64,000 nucleotides of DNA from Chloroflexota bacterium (GTDB lineage: Bacteria; Chloroflexota; Anaerolineae; Aggregatilineales; Phototrophicaceae), in the NCBI GenBank assembly GCA_011523545.1, contig WTGN01000022.1:1-64000 (forward strand). Direction: 5' to 3'. Of this stretch, positions 45,953 to 55,968 are shown piece after piece. Every line of letters starts with the position of its first letter. Within the stretch, counting starts at the first letter, position 1. The translations under genes and the position numbers were made by a program. Below the pieces are notes generated by a model. That model saw only the letters and a program-made list of their open reading frames with translations. It searched no databases and was not told the origin of the DNA.

Positions 45953-46062
45953 AGGTGGGCGAAACTTGTCTCGGCCCTATAGATTTGCTTGCGATGGGCG
46001 ATTCACAGAATCGCCCCTACAGATTCTGATTTGACGGGCGTCCCGCTGGCTCGCGCCCACAA
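45953..46062. repeat. family A repeats
   Basis: Three family A-like copies, the clearest being GATGGGCGATTCACAGAATC then GCCCCTACAG (about 45994-46023), between the MalG-like and SnoaL genes. Confidence 0.7.
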
Positions 46063-46076
46063 GCCGGGCTCGCAAA

Positions 46077-47081
46077 TTAGCCTTTGACGGCGCCGGAGGT
46101 CAAGCCTTTGACCAGCTGTCCCTGGAAGATGAAGACGACGATGATAATGGGCACAGCGGCGGAGACGGCAGCGGCGGCGGCCAGCGTGATATGGCCCGGA
46201 TCTTCGCCGGCCGCATATTTGGAGATGGCGACCGTCAGCGTCCAGTTGGATTGCGTCAGGATGCGCACGAGCAGAAAATCGCTATAGGCGAGCAGGAGCG
46301 TGAAGAGGGCGGTCGAGACGATGCCGGGCCACATGATGGGAATGATGACCGATATGAAGGCAGTCAAGCGATTCGCCCCGTCGACCATAGCCGATTCTTC
46401 GATTTCCTTGGGGATGTTCATGAAGAAGCTGCGCAGCATCCAGATGGTGAAAGGTTGATTGATGGCGACCAGGGTGATGATGAGCAGGATGTGGGTGTCA
46501 TAGAGGCCGGAGCGCTGGCCGAACCACCAGTAGGGCAGGATGTAGGACATGCCGGGCAGAGAGCGGAAACCAAGCGCGACCACCAGAATGAGGACGCCGG
46601 CGAGCCCGGCGTAACGCGCGAGACCGTAACCGGCCATGCAGCCGATTGATATAGAGATGCAGATGGTGCCGGCGGTGACGATGATCGTATTCAGAAAGTA
46701 GTCATAGAATGTCTGCGTTCGAATGTACTCGGGTATGAACCAGAGAACGGCGAAACCGATGGCGAGCACGGCCACATAGACGAAACCGGGCGGAAGCGGG
46801 AAGCGCCTGGCGTTGATTGCCAGAAGGACCAGCAGGCCAAATATGGCGACCAGCACGATGGCCACCAGCATCGGGTCATCAGGGATGGACTTCAGCCAGA
46901 GGTCGGTGTAATTGTCCAACGTCGGATCAAATATGAACAGTGGCACGCGGGAATTGGCCTGTCGCGGCGTCTTGAAGGATTGGATCGTCGTCCAAAAGAA
47001 AGGCACGACGCTGAAGACGGCGTAAGATGTCAAGAGCAGGTAAACGACGGCGAGCGCCCAGCGGTTTTCGATTCGTTTCAT
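46077..47081 (-). CDS. carbohydrate ABC transporter permease (MalG-like)
   Basis: A 334-residue permease. The first helix is VYLLLTSYAVFSVVPFFW, followed by the family TTIQSFKTPR text; a two-helix insertion after it (AIVLVAIFGLLVLLAI and FVYVAVLAIGFAVLWFIP) is unusual for MalG. EAA loop EEIESAMVDGANRLTAFISVIIP-like text appears as ESAMVDGANRL. It ends LVKGLTSGAVKG. Its ATG is one base after the MalF-like stop, so the two permeases are coupled. Confidence 0.9.
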   Translation of the reverse strand: MKRIENRWALAVVYLLLTSYAVFSVVPFFWTTIQSFKTPRQANSRVPLFIFDPTLDNYTDLWLKSIPDDPMLVAIVLVAIFGLLVLLAINARRFPLPPGFVYVAVLAIGFAVLWFIPEYIRTQTFYDYFLNTIIVTAGTICISISIGCMAGYGLARYAGLAGVLILVVALGFRSLPGMSYILPYWWFGQRSGLYDTHILLIITLVAINQPFTIWMLRSFFMNIPKEIEESAMVDGANRLTAFISVIIPIMWPGIVSTALFTLLLAYSDFLLVRILTQSNWTLTVAISKYAAGEDPGHITLAAAAAVSAAVPIIIVVFIFQGQLVKGLTSGAVKG

Positions 47082-47082
47082 G

Positions 47083-47946
47083 CTAGCGCTCTTCGGTCTG
47101 CTCTTTATAGGTGCGCAGCAGGAAGGGCACCAGGACGACGAGTATCAACACGACGGTGATGACGGACATGGCGTTGGCTTTGCCCAGGCGCTGCACGCTC
47201 ATGGCGGTGCGGAAGGTGTAGAGCATCATGACCTCGGCCTTGTAGATCGGGTTCTGCTCGGTCAAGACGAAAATGCTATCGAATACGCGGTAGGCGTCCA
47301 TAATTGAGATTAAGCCGATGAAGACGAAAAGCGAGCGCAAATGCGGGATCATGATGTGCCGTACCTGACGCAGGCGCGAGGCGCCGTCAATCATTGACGC
47401 TTCGACCAGTTCATCGGGCAGCGTCTGCAAACCGGCGAAGAAGACGATCAGCGGGAAGGGCGTCGCCGCCCAAAGCGCATGCACAATTATGAGCGATTTA
47501 ACGGATTGCTCGGTGAGGATAAAGCGCGAGCCGATGATTTCGCGGTAAATCCAGGCGACAAGCCCGCCCGATTCGAATAGCTGCTTCACCATGAGCGTGC
47601 CGACGACGGGCACGACGATGAAAGGCATCAGAAAGGCGGCGATGTAGAGGCCGCGGATGCGCCGCGAGACTTGGTCCAGGAGGACTGCAATCAGGAAACC
47701 GGAGAAGGTTTGCAGCGGTACGGCGATGGCGATATAGGTCATTGTAAAGGAGAAGGCGTTCCAAAACTTGATGTCTTCGAATACCTCAACATAATTCGCC
47801 AAGCCGACAAATACCGGCTCGTTGATATTGCGGAAGGTCATGTATTGCATGCTGAGCCAGATGGAGGTGAGGAGGGGGAAGACCATCAGCGCCAGCATGA
47901 CGAGCAGGCTGGGCGTCATGAAGGTATAGAAGGTGCGTCTGTTCAT
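47083..47946 (-). CDS. carbohydrate ABC transporter permease (MalF-like)
   Basis: A 287-residue permease with about six helices. N-terminal FYTFMTPSLLVMLALMVFP, LLTSIWLSMQYMTF; EAA loop VEASMIDGASRLRQVRHIMIP. It is second in a leftward operon after the binding protein at 48150-49451 and before the coupled MalG-like permease. No ATPase gene accompanies the set. Confidence 0.92.
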   Translation of the reverse strand: MNRRTFYTFMTPSLLVMLALMVFPLLTSIWLSMQYMTFRNINEPVFVGLANYVEVFEDIKFWNAFSFTMTYIAIAVPLQTFSGFLIAVLLDQVSRRIRGLYIAAFLMPFIVVPVVGTLMVKQLFESGGLVAWIYREIIGSRFILTEQSVKSLIIVHALWAATPFPLIVFFAGLQTLPDELVEASMIDGASRLRQVRHIMIPHLRSLFVFIGLISIMDAYRVFDSIFVLTEQNPIYKAEVMMLYTFRTAMSVQRLGKANAMSVITVVLILVVLVPFLLRTYKEQTEER

Positions 47947-47979
47947 TCAATGGTCCTGGCGCCGGCGGGCGATGCAGTG

Positions 47980-48122
47980 GTCGACCTGCACTCGCTGCGC
48001 TGCGGAGGGTAACCAATCAATCTTGCGTACGGGCGAGCGACCTGCAGTGTCTACGCGCAGCGGTGGCTCGCCCCTACATATTCCTGATTGTGCGGTGGGC
48101 GTCTCGGCGAGACGCCCCTACA
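47980..48122. repeat. family A repeats, one carrying a GTGTCTA module
   Basis: A family A copy begins GGGCGAGC at 48031 and ends GGTGGCTCGCCCCTACA near 48079; its loop is replaced by CTGCAGTGTCTACGCGCAG (48042-48060). A second copy, GCGTCTCGGCGAGACGCCCC then TACAG, ends near 48122. Confidence 0.65.
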
Positions 48123-48149
48123 GTTTCGAATTGTGCGTGTCGGTTGCGT

Positions 48150-49451
48150 TTAGCCGTCGATGTAACCCTGCGCCGTTGCCTCGGCGATGTACTCTTCAGC
48201 CGCGTTATCCAGCGCTTCCTGTGGGCTGAGGTCGCCACTGCCGACCAGGGGCAGCCAGTTGCCGAGCGCGACCCGCGCCAGCGCCGCCGCCGGGTTCAGC
48301 GAGTTGCCGCCGACGCCTTGGCCAAGCGAGACGGCGAATGCGGGCATATTGCGGCCGCCATGACCGGCTTCACTGACGGAGCTGCGCACGATCGCGCCAT
48401 GCGCCGAACCGCCGACCTGGCCTTCGAAGTCGAAGGTCTCCATGATGGCGCGGAAGGCGAGATCGTAATCAACGCCGCCTCGCTTGGTGATAGAGTAGGC
48501 GTCAACCCAGGCCGAGCCGCCGAGGATCCCGCTGTCGGGGCTGGGCGCGGGCGATGGCGCGAAGCCGATGATCCCGACATAATCCGACTTTTCCGGATCG
48601 TCCATATTGGCGGCGCGGCTGGCCCAGATATGCACGAAGGCCAGGGTGCCGGTCTCCATGCCGATCTCACTGTCGTCGATGCTGTAGGTCAAGCCTTCGG
48701 GACCCATGCAGCCGTCGACAACCTCTTTCATCTTGCTCAGGGCGGCGACGCCTTCTTCGCCGTTGAAGATCGGCATATTGTCGCCGTCATTCAGATACCT
48801 TCCGCCGTAGGAGCGGATGAAGTGCATGAACTCGATCTCCCATGCCCAGCCGGCGTGGAGGTTCATGGTGAAGGGCAGATCAATGCTGTCTTCGTTCTCC
48901 GCCAGCACGGCGCAGGCGTCAATGACCTCATCGTAGGTGGTGGGGACGGCCAGCTCGTGCGCTTCGAAGATATCGCTGCGATAGAAGAGATGCATCGTAT
49001 TGGACATGAAGGGCACGCCGTAGATGTTGCCGTCGATGGTGACGGCATCCCAGACCGGCTGCGGAATATCGTCGAGGTTATATTCATCGCGGTACTGCTC
49101 GACCAGATCGTTAAGCGGTTGCAGCGCGTCAAAGCCGGACAGCGTCACGATGCGCGAGGGTACCGTGTGCAGGATGGCCCAGGGCGAATCGCCGCCGCCG
49201 GCCAAAGCCAGGTTGGCTTGCTCTTCGGAGCTGGCGGAATCGAGCAATTGCACGTTGACGGTCAAGTTATCGACATCGTTGCATTTCTCCAATTCGGCCG
49301 CGAAAAATTCGGTGATGGGAAAAGCCCATCCCATGAAATTGACTTCGGTCGATTCCATCGGCGGATCGAGCACACAGGGGTCCATGTCGTCCTGCGCAAG
49401 CGTTGGCAGCGCGATGAGGAGTATGGCGAAAAGAATTAAGAGCTTCTTCAT
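48150..49451 (-). CDS. sugar ABC transporter substrate-binding protein, family 1
   Basis: A 433-residue exported binding protein. Sec signal peptide KKLLILFAILLIALPTLAQ. Hallmarks include IYGVPFMSNTMHLFYRSDIF and VPTTYDEVIDACAVL. No lipobox. AAAGGA lies about nine bases before the ATG at 49451. It heads a leftward operon: binding protein, MalF-like, MalG-like, SnoaL-like. The ligand is unknown; unlike the binding protein at 18838 it uses Sec rather than Tat export. Confidence 0.9.
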   Translation of the reverse strand: MKKLLILFAILLIALPTLAQDDMDPCVLDPPMESTEVNFMGWAFPITEFFAAELEKCNDVDNLTVNVQLLDSASSEEQANLALAGGGDSPWAILHTVPSRIVTLSGFDALQPLNDLVEQYRDEYNLDDIPQPVWDAVTIDGNIYGVPFMSNTMHLFYRSDIFEAHELAVPTTYDEVIDACAVLAENEDSIDLPFTMNLHAGWAWEIEFMHFIRSYGGRYLNDGDNMPIFNGEEGVAALSKMKEVVDGCMGPEGLTYSIDDSEIGMETGTLAFVHIWASRAANMDDPEKSDYVGIIGFAPSPAPSPDSGILGGSAWVDAYSITKRGGVDYDLAFRAIMETFDFEGQVGGSAHGAIVRSSVSEAGHGGRNMPAFAVSLGQGVGGNSLNPAAALARVALGNWLPLVGSGDLSPQEALDNAAEEYIAEATAQGYIDG

Positions 49452-49575
49452 TTGTAGCGTCCTTTCTGTTAGAACACGGGCGAGACAGGAAAAAGGCAAT
49501 GGCGCGGCGCATGACTTCGATGCCTTCCCACAAGTATAACGACCCGCGCCGGAAACGCCAAAGCGCGCGGGATGA

Positions 49576-50601
49576 TTAGAGGTCGTTGACGCCGCGCAGG
49601 GTCAAGCGGTCAGCGAAGTGGCAAGCGGCGATATGACCGGGCTCGACCTCTTGGAGCGCGGGCCGCTCTTCGGCGCAGATGGCTTCGGCGTAGGGGCAGC
49701 GCGGGTGGAAGGCGCAGCCTGTGGGCGGGTCGGCCGGATTGGGCAATTCGCCGCGAATGGCCACCCTTGTCTTTTGGATTGTGGGGTCGGGCCGTGGAAT
49801 GCTGGAGAGCAGCGCTTCAGTATAGGGGTGTTTGGGGCGGTGATACAGGCGTCGGGTATCGGCGCGCTCAACGATCTTCCCCACGTACATGACGGCGACA
49901 AAATCGCTGATGTGTTCCACCACGCTCAGGTCGTGGGCGATGAACAGGTATGACAGGGAAAACTCGTCCTGCAAATCTTGCAGCAGGTTCAGCGTCTGCG
50001 CTTGAATGGAGACATCGAGGGCCGAGGTCGGCTCGTCGGCGACGATGAACTGCGGATTGAGGGCGAGGGCGCGGGCGATGCCAATGCGCTGGCGCTGGCC
50101 GCCGCTGAAGGCATGGGGGAAACGGCGCATGGTTTCGGGCCTCAGACCGACGCGCTTCAGCAGCTCGGCCACGCGGTCAACCAGTTCCTGGCCTTTGGCG
50201 ATTTTGTAGATGACCAGCGGTTCACCGATGATATCGAGCAAGGTCAAGCGGGGATTGAGGGAGGATTGCGGGTCCTGGAAGACCATCTGCATATTGCGCC
50301 GCACCTGGAACAGCGTCTCTTTGTCGGCGGTCGCCAGGTCGATGGCGCCCAGCTGCCGGTCGTGAAAGATGACCTTGCCGCCGGTCGGTTCGAGGCCGCG
50401 CATGATGGTGTGGGCGGCGGTCGTTTTGCCACAGCCGCTTTCGCCGACTAATCCAAGGGTCTTGCGCGGGGGGATGCTGAAGGAAATATCGTCGACCGCT
50501 TTGACATGCCCCACCTGGCGGCGCAGCAGCCCAGCGCTGACCGGGTAATACTTTTTCAGGTTTTGCACTTCGAGCACGACGTTCGCCGGATTAGACGTCA
50601 T
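49576..50601 (-). CDS. Opp/Dpp-type ABC transporter ATPase (OppF-like)
   Basis: A 341-residue ATPase. Walker [11 protein letters not shown]-loop VFQDPQSSLNPR, signature [15 protein letters not shown], Walker B FIVADEPTSALD, switch His in IAHD and tail GCAFHPRCPYAEAIC. It overlaps the preceding OppD-like gene by 11 bases. Last gene of the second Opp-type importer (53944-55857 binding protein, two permeases, two ATPases). Unlike the other OppF-like protein here, it has no repeat-derived tail. Confidence 0.94.
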   Translation of the reverse strand: MTSNPANVVLEVQNLKKYYPVSAGLLRRQVGHVKAVDDISFSIPPRKTLGLVGESGCGKTTAAHTIMRGLEPTGGKVIFHDRQLGAIDLATADKETLFQVRRNMQMVFQDPQSSLNPRLTLLDIIGEPLVIYKIAKGQELVDRVAELLKRVGLRPETMRRFPHAFSGGQRQRIGIARALALNPQFIVADEPTSALDVSIQAQTLNLLQDLQDEFSLSYLFIAHDLSVVEHISDFVAVMYVGKIVERADTRRLYHRPKHPYTEALLSSIPRPDPTIQKTRVAIRGELPNPADPPTGCAFHPRCPYAEAICAEERPALQEVEPGHIAACHFADRLTLRGVNDL

Positions 50602-51619
50602 TCAGCCCACCTCCATCATCGTAGAGGAAGCAGCTGACCGCGTGGCCGGGCCGGGTCTCGCGCAGGACCGGCGTCTTCACATTGCAGACATCGGCGATGA
50701 AGCTGGCGCAGCGCGGATGGAAGGGGCAGCCGGGCGGGATGGCCCGCGGCGAGGGCACCATGCCGCGAATCGCTTCGAGGCGCCCCTCGGCCTTTTGCCC
50801 GACCTTGGGAATGGATTGCATGAGCGCGCGGGTGTAGGGATGCTGCGGTTCGGTGAAGAGGGAGTGAATATCGCTCTGCTCGACGACTTTGCCCAGGTAC
50901 ATAACGGCGACTTCTTCCGCCATTTCAGCGATGACGCCGAGGTCATGCGTGATGAAGAGGATGGCCATGCCCAGCTCATCCTGCAGTTCCCGCATCAACT
51001 CGAGGATCTGCGCCTCGGTGGTGACATCCAGGGCGGTGGTCGGCTCATCGGCGATGAGCAATTGGGGCCGGCAAGACAGCGCCATGGCGATCATGACACG
51101 CTGCCGCATGCCGCCGGAAAGCTGATGAGGATACTGCTTGATGACGGCGGCCGGTTGGGGCATGCGCACCTTGTCCAGCATTTCCAGGGCGATTTTGCGC
51201 GCTTCTGACTTGCTGACATCCTGGTGATAGAGGATGGCTTCCATGATCTGGTTGCCGACGGTGAATAGCGGGTCGAGCGAGGTCATAGGTTCCTGGAAGA
51301 TCATGGCGATCTCGGCGCCGCGCAGTTGTCGCAATGCCTCGCTGCGGGCGTCAAATGCGGTCAGGTCTTCGCCATTTGCGGTTTCGCGGCCGTAGTAGCG
51401 GATGGCGCCGGCGACGATTTCACCGGGCGGGCGCACCAGGCGCAGGATGGAGAAGCCGGTGACCGATTTGCCGCAGCCGCTCTCGCCGAGGACGCCGAGG
51501 GTGCCGCCGCGCTTGACCTGCAGGCTGACGCCGTCGACCGCGGGCACCACGCCCTGCTCGGTGAAGAAGTGCGTCTTGAGGTCGGTGATTTCCAGCAAGT
51601 TCGGGTGCATGGCGGTCAC
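50591..51619 (-). CDS. Opp/Dpp-type ABC transporter ATPase (OppD-like)
   Basis: A 342-residue ATPase. Walker [10 protein letters not shown]-loop [12 protein letters not shown], signature [15 protein letters not shown], Walker [13 protein letters not shown], switch His in ITHD, tail [16 protein letters not shown]. The frame opens with GTG at 51619, two bases... directly after the permease stop; an ATG at 51610 three codons later is an alternative start. Pairs with the OppF-like ATPase, whose start lies inside its 3' end. Confidence 0.93.
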   Translation of the reverse strand: MTAMHPNLLEITDLKTHFFTEQGVVPAVDGVSLQVKRGGTLGVLGESGCGKSVTGFSILRLVRPPGEIVAGAIRYYGRETANGEDLTAFDARSEALRQLRGAEIAMIFQEPMTSLDPLFTVGNQIMEAILYHQDVSKSEARKIALEMLDKVRMPQPAAVIKQYPHQLSGGMRQRVMIAMALSCRPQLLIADEPTTALDVTTEAQILELMRELQDELGMAILFITHDLGVIAEMAEEVAVMYLGKVVEQSDIHSLFTEPQHPYTRALMQSIPKVGQKAEGRLEAIRGMVPSPRAIPPGCPFHPRCASFIADVCNVKTPVLRETRPGHAVSCFLYDDGGGLNDV

Positions 51620-51620
51620 G

Positions 51621-52763
51621 CTAATTTGCGAAGGGATCGGCGGCGTCGCGCAGGCCGTCGCCCAGGAAATTGAATGAGATGATGGTGACGACGACGAAGA
51701 GCGCCGGCGTCAGCAGCCAGGGCTGCTGGATGAGCACGCGAATGTGCTGCGCCTGGTTGAGCAGCAGCCCCCAACTGGTCATGGGCGGCTGGATGCCCAG
51801 GCCGAGGAAGCTGAGCGCGGTTTCGCCCAGGATCATGGCCGGGATGGAAATGGTGGCGATGACCAGGATATGGCTCAAGGTATTGGGCAGCAAATGTCGG
51901 GTGATGATGCGCCAATTGGAGGCGCTGGCATAGCGGGCGGCGATGACATAGTCCTCTTCGCGCAGGGCGTAGACCATGCCGCGGACCTGGCGCGAGAGAC
52001 CGCCCCAATTCACCAGAGAGAGCACGATGGAAATGGCGAAGAAGCGCTGCACCGATGTCCAAGTGGGCGGTATCAAGGCCGCCAGCGCCAGCCAGAGCGG
52101 AATCTGCGGAAACGATATCAGCACTTCGATGATGCGCTGTGAGACATCGTCAAAGAGGCCGCCGAAGTAGCCGCCGGCGATGCCGATGAGCGTGCCGAAA
52201 ATCAAGCTCAAGCTGACGCCGACGAGGCCAACGGTGAGCGAGACCTGGGCGCCGTAGAAGATGCGGGAGAAGAGATCGCGCCCTTGCTTGTCGGTGCCGA
52301 GCAGGAAGATTTTGGCTGGCTCGTTGACATGGAAGAGGTGAATGTCTGATTCGATGAAGCCGAGGATGGTGTAGGGGCTGCCGCGCGCGAAGAAGTGAAC
52401 ATAATGTTTCACTTGCGTGTTGGCTGTCAACACGCGTTTGAAGGTGGCGGGATCGACTTTGGATTCCATCGCGTAGACGAAGGGGCGGAAGCTGAAGTTG
52501 CCTTCTTCGTCGATGAAGCGCGGCAGGAGCGGCGCCGACGCCGGGAATTTCTCGTGCGTTTCGCGCAGGGCATAAGGGCCGATGAAGCCGGCGAAGATGG
52601 CGGCCAGATACATGAAGACGAGGATGACGCTGCCGATGAGGGCGAGGCGATTGCGCTTGAAGCGCAGCCACATTAAGCGGCGTACCGAGATGACGTCGGT
52701 TGCCTCGCCCTCGTAGTCGGGGTGGATAACGCTGTCCGGTATTGCGTCGCCGCTAGCGACCAT
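51621..52763 (-). CDS. Opp/Dpp-type ABC permease (DppC-like)
   Basis: A 380-residue permease with the same long segment between helix 1 and LLGTDKQGRDLFSRI as the DppC-like protein at 36762-37895, including an FSFRPFVYAMESKVDP block. EAA-type loop IAARYASASNWRIITRHLLPN. C-terminus [15 protein letters not shown]. The shared insertion indicates both systems belong to one subfamily, plausibly for large ligands. Starts with ATG at 52763, 73 bases after the DppB-like gene with one family A repeat between. Confidence 0.92.
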   Translation of the reverse strand: MVASGDAIPDSVIHPDYEGEATDVISVRRLMWLRFKRNRLALIGSVILVFMYLAAIFAGFIGPYALRETHEKFPASAPLLPRFIDEEGNFSFRPFVYAMESKVDPATFKRVLTANTQVKHYVHFFARGSPYTILGFIESDIHLFHVNEPAKIFLLGTDKQGRDLFSRIFYGAQVSLTVGLVGVSLSLIFGTLIGIAGGYFGGLFDDVSQRIIEVLISFPQIPLWLALAALIPPTWTSVQRFFAISIVLSLVNWGGLSRQVRGMVYALREEDYVIAARYASASNWRIITRHLLPNTLSHILVIATISIPAMILGETALSFLGLGIQPPMTSWGLLLNQAQHIRVLIQQPWLLTPALFVVVTIISFNFLGDGLRDAADPFAN

Positions 52764-52783
52764 CGGGCAATGTCCTTGCTTCT

Positions 52784-52813
52784 ATGTGGGCGAGCCACCG
52801 GCTCGCCCGTACA
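52784..52813. repeat. family A palindromic repeat
   Basis: TGTGGGCGAGCCACCGGCTC then GCCCGTACA, in the gap between the two permease genes. Confidence 0.75.
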
Positions 52814-52836
52814 CACTTGCGAGCAGTACCGCTTCA

Positions 52837-53820
52837 TTATTCATAGCGAATGCGCGGGTCCATCCAGGCCAGGATGATATCCGCCACGAGCGTACCGATT
52901 AGAACGAGAAAGCCGATCAAGATGAGTATGGTGCCGGCAAGGTAGACGTCTTGCTGCAGGGTGGCGTTTAGGTAGACGGTTTGGATGGTCGGCAGCTCTA
53001 GCACGATGCTGGTGATGGTGAAGCCGTTGATGAGCCAGGCGAGCGTCTGCCCCAGGGCGGCGATCAGCGGATGCAGCGAGTTTTTGACGGCGTGTTTCCA
53101 GATGATGACGCGCTCGGGCACGCCTTTGGCGCGCAGGGTGACGATGTAGTCTTTGCCTAGCTGGTCGAGCAGGTTGCCGCGCATGACGCGCATGACCCAG
53201 GCGGTGCCGGTGATGACGACGGCGCAGACCGGTATCACCATGTGTTTCAATAGATCAAGCAGCTTGGCGAGCGACCAGGGCTGGTCGAGGAATTCGACCG
53301 ATTGCAGGCCGGTGAGCACCTCGCCGGTCAACTGCCAGCCGAGGATGAGAAAGGCCAGGGCGAGCAGAAAATCGGGCAAGCCCAAGCCGACAAAGGTGAC
53401 GGTGGTCAGGAAGTTGTCGGTTTTGGAGTATTGATGGGTGGCGCTGTAGACGCCGAGCGGGATGCCGATGCCCCAGGAGATGGCGAAGGTCGCCAGCGAG
53501 ATGGTGAGCGTGAGGCCGATGCGGTCGTTGAGAATGTCGCGGACGGGACGGCGCAGGTCGAAGGAATCGCCGAAGTCGCCTTGGGCGAAGCGGGCAAGCC
53601 AGGTGACGAAGCGCTCGTAGACCGGGCGGTCGAGGGCGAAAAACGAGCGCAGTTCGTCTTCGATTCTGGCCGCCTCGGTGTTGCCGTGCCCGTATTCGCG
53701 GACGATGTAGCTGGTGACATAGTCGCCGGCCGGTGCTTCCATGACCAGAAAGCCGAAGATGGTGATGAGAACGAGCGTCGGCAAAATGGCGATGACGCGG
53801 CGCAGGATGTATCGGGTCAT
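52837..53820 (-). CDS. Opp/Dpp-type ABC permease (DppB-like)
   Basis: A 327-residue permease. ATG at 53820 gives the typical MTRYILRRVIAILPTLVLIT start; the frame continues upstream only through a hairpin repeat. EAA-type loop LRAKGVPERVIIWKHAVKNS; end ILAWMDPRIRYE. Works with the following DppC-like permease. Confidence 0.93.
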   Translation of the reverse strand: MTRYILRRVIAILPTLVLITIFGFLVMEAPAGDYVTSYIVREYGHGNTEAARIEDELRSFFALDRPVYERFVTWLARFAQGDFGDSFDLRRPVRDILNDRIGLTLTISLATFAISWGIGIPLGVYSATHQYSKTDNFLTTVTFVGLGLPDFLLALAFLILGWQLTGEVLTGLQSVEFLDQPWSLAKLLDLLKHMVIPVCAVVITGTAWVMRVMRGNLLDQLGKDYIVTLRAKGVPERVIIWKHAVKNSLHPLIAALGQTLAWLINGFTITSIVLELPTIQTVYLNATLQQDVYLAGTILILIGFLVLIGTLVADIILAWMDPRIRYE

Positions 53821-53825
53821 GAAGT

Positions 53826-53872
53826 CAACCCCGCCCCCCGGCCCCCTCCCCGAAGCTTCAGGGAGGGGAGGG
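53826..53872. repeat. family B hairpin repeat
   Basis: CCCCTCCCCGAAGCTTCAGG then GAGGGGAGG, between the binding-protein and DppB-like genes. Confidence 0.75.
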
Positions 53873-53943
53873 ACGACTGCGAATATAAGAGTCAGCGAGA
53901 ACACCAGCCAATTTGCGCACTGGTGTTTTGACGATAGCCGGTC

Positions 53944-55857
53944 CTAGCCGTCTTGGTCGAAGAAGAACTGTTCCGGGTCGGCGCTGCCGGGGAAAGCCAG
54001 ATCCCAGCCGGCGACCAGGCCGAAGTCTTGCACATTGCGGAAGTTGTTCTTGACGATGACCGGGCTGGGATGTTCGCCGATGGTGCCTATGGTGATGGGA
54101 CCTTCGTCGATGTGGATTTGATAGGCTTCCAGCAGTTTGGCTTGGCGCTCGTCGGGATCGACGATGCTGATCAGTTCGGTGTAGGCGTCCTGCAGCTGCT
54201 CGAGCATGGAGCCGGGCCGCGGCGCCACCCCGCGCTCGCCGCCAGAATTGTAATAGTCGCCAATTCTTGCGCCACCGACTGAATAGGTCACGCCTTCAAT
54301 CGGGGTCCAGACGGTGGCAGCGGAGACTAAGCCCCAGGCGGCGGCGCTGCCCCAGGCGCGGATCATGATCTCGCCCGCCAGGTGACGCGCGCTCACCAGT
54401 TCCCAGGCGATGATGTTGAGCACAGTCTTCAAGCCGACGGCTTCCCAATCTTCCTTGACCAGGTCCATGCGGTCAATGGAGCCGGTGTCAGCGGCGGGGA
54501 TATCGACGATGAGTTCCAGCGCTGTGCCATCGGGCCGATCGCGCCAGCCATCGCCGTCCGCATCGACCACGCCAATGCCATCCAGCAGCGAGCCAGCCAG
54601 TTCGGGATCGTAACTGGCGTAGGAAGCGGCCCATTTCTGATAGAATTCCTGGCCTTCGGGCGTCTGGAATTCGGGGCTTTCGGCGCTCAAGGAGAATTGG
54701 CGGGCGGTCGCCAAGCCAAGCGATGTGATCTCGTTGATGCGGTCGCGGTTGATGGCATGAGACATCGCTTGGCGGAACTCTTTCATGTACATCAGATCGA
54801 GGATGCCTTCGTCGGGATAGTCATACATGGGGATGATCCAGGGCCAGGCGTAGTCGCCGCGGCTCCACATGATGACGCGATAATCGCCCGCTTCCTGGTT
54901 TTCCAGCACGAGCGGCACATCCAGCAGGTTCACATCGCGCACTTGCATATCCAGTTCACCGGCGATGCCCTTCAGCGCGACCAGTTCGGCGGCGCTGCCT
55001 TGCGGAATCTCGACATCCAGCCGGTCAATATAAGGCAGTTGATTGCCTTCGGTATCGACCTTCCAGTAGTAGGGATTCCGGTCCAGCACCAGGCGCTGGC
55101 CGGGGACATAATCGACGGTCATCCAGGCGGAGATCGTCGGTTTGTCCGGATAGTGCATGCGACTGCCGAAGTTGTAGCGGTTGACCAGTTCGGTGGCGTC
55201 CTCGGCGTCGCTGTATGCCGGGTGAAACTCTCGCATATAGTGCTCGGGCACGATATGAATCGACGAGTGGTAGGCGCCGCGCGATTTGTATTCCATGAAG
55301 AGCGGGTTGGCGTGCGGGAAGCTGAAATGCAGGGTGTAGTCGTCGATCTTTTCCACTGACATCAACTCGCCGCGGACGGTGGTGCCGAAGGGCGCGTTCA
55401 CGGGCACATTTTCGTCCAGCACCATATCATTCCACCAGAAGAGATAATCGTCGACAGTCATGGGATCGCCATCAGACCACTTGACGCCCTGACGGAAGTT
55501 GACAGTCAGTTCGGTGGCTTCGTCATTCCATTCCCAGCTGGTTACGATATTTGGGCGGAAGCCGTTGACATCGCGGTTCCACTTCAGAAATCCTTCGACG
55601 TTGATGGTCATCTGCGTCCAGCCGTTGCTGTCGTTGTTATCGACCGCGCGCCAGGTACCGCCGTATTGGCCGATTTCTTCGACTGGCTCGATGACCAGCG
55701 GCTCAGCGGGCAGGCGTTCATCGACGGGCGGCAGCTCGCCAGCGGCGACCATCTCCGCCAGGGCGGGCGCTTCGTTGTACATGCCTTGACTCGAGACGAA
55801 GCCCAGCGCCGTGATGGCGATGAGCAGGACGGTGAGAAGGCTTAGTTTCTTTAACAT
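53944..55857 (-). CDS. ABC transporter substrate-binding protein, family 5
   Basis: A 637-residue exported binding protein of the SBP_bac_5 family. Signal peptide LKKLSLLTVLLIAITALGFV; then EMVAAGELPPVDERLPAEPL, shared with the binding protein at 33421. Family text: WSDGDPMTVDDYLFWWNDMV and EFRQAMSHAINRDRI. ATG at 55857 has GAGGAG about ten bases upstream. It heads the second Opp-type operon and is driven by the promoter at 55969-55996. Ligand unknown; no glycosidase is adjacent, so peptides remain possible. Confidence 0.92.
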   Translation of the reverse strand: MLKKLSLLTVLLIAITALGFVSSQGMYNEAPALAEMVAAGELPPVDERLPAEPLVIEPVEEIGQYGGTWRAVDNNDSNGWTQMTINVEGFLKWNRDVNGFRPNIVTSWEWNDEATELTVNFRQGVKWSDGDPMTVDDYLFWWNDMVLDENVPVNAPFGTTVRGELMSVEKIDDYTLHFSFPHANPLFMEYKSRGAYHSSIHIVPEHYMREFHPAYSDAEDATELVNRYNFGSRMHYPDKPTISAWMTVDYVPGQRLVLDRNPYYWKVDTEGNQLPYIDRLDVEIPQGSAAELVALKGIAGELDMQVRDVNLLDVPLVLENQEAGDYRVIMWSRGDYAWPWIIPMYDYPDEGILDLMYMKEFRQAMSHAINRDRINEITSLGLATARQFSLSAESPEFQTPEGQEFYQKWAASYASYDPELAGSLLDGIGVVDADGDGWRDRPDGTALELIVDIPAADTGSIDRMDLVKEDWEAVGLKTVLNIIAWELVSARHLAGEIMIRAWGSAAAWGLVSAATVWTPIEGVTYSVGGARIGDYYNSGGERGVAPRPGSMLEQLQDAYTELISIVDPDERQAKLLEAYQIHIDEGPITIGTIGEHPSPVIVKNNFRNVQDFGLVAGWDLAFPGSADPEQFFFDQDG

Positions 55858-55968
55858 TTGTATATTTCTCCTCTTGAAATTAAGCGGAAAACGTTGGGAT
55901 GACTTTGGCTTGCGATTGGATGCGCCGCACCTCCTCCGGTCCGATCTGATTGTATTGACCACTTCCAG

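Noticed and set aside
48063..49439. A 458-codon plus-strand frame
   Set aside because: Antisense to the sugar-binding protein at 48150-49451, which has a signal peptide and family motifs.
53821..53904. N-terminal extension of the DppB-like permease
   Set aside because: The extra residues (PPLPEASGRGPGGG) are translated from a family B hairpin repeat; the family start is the ATG at 53820.
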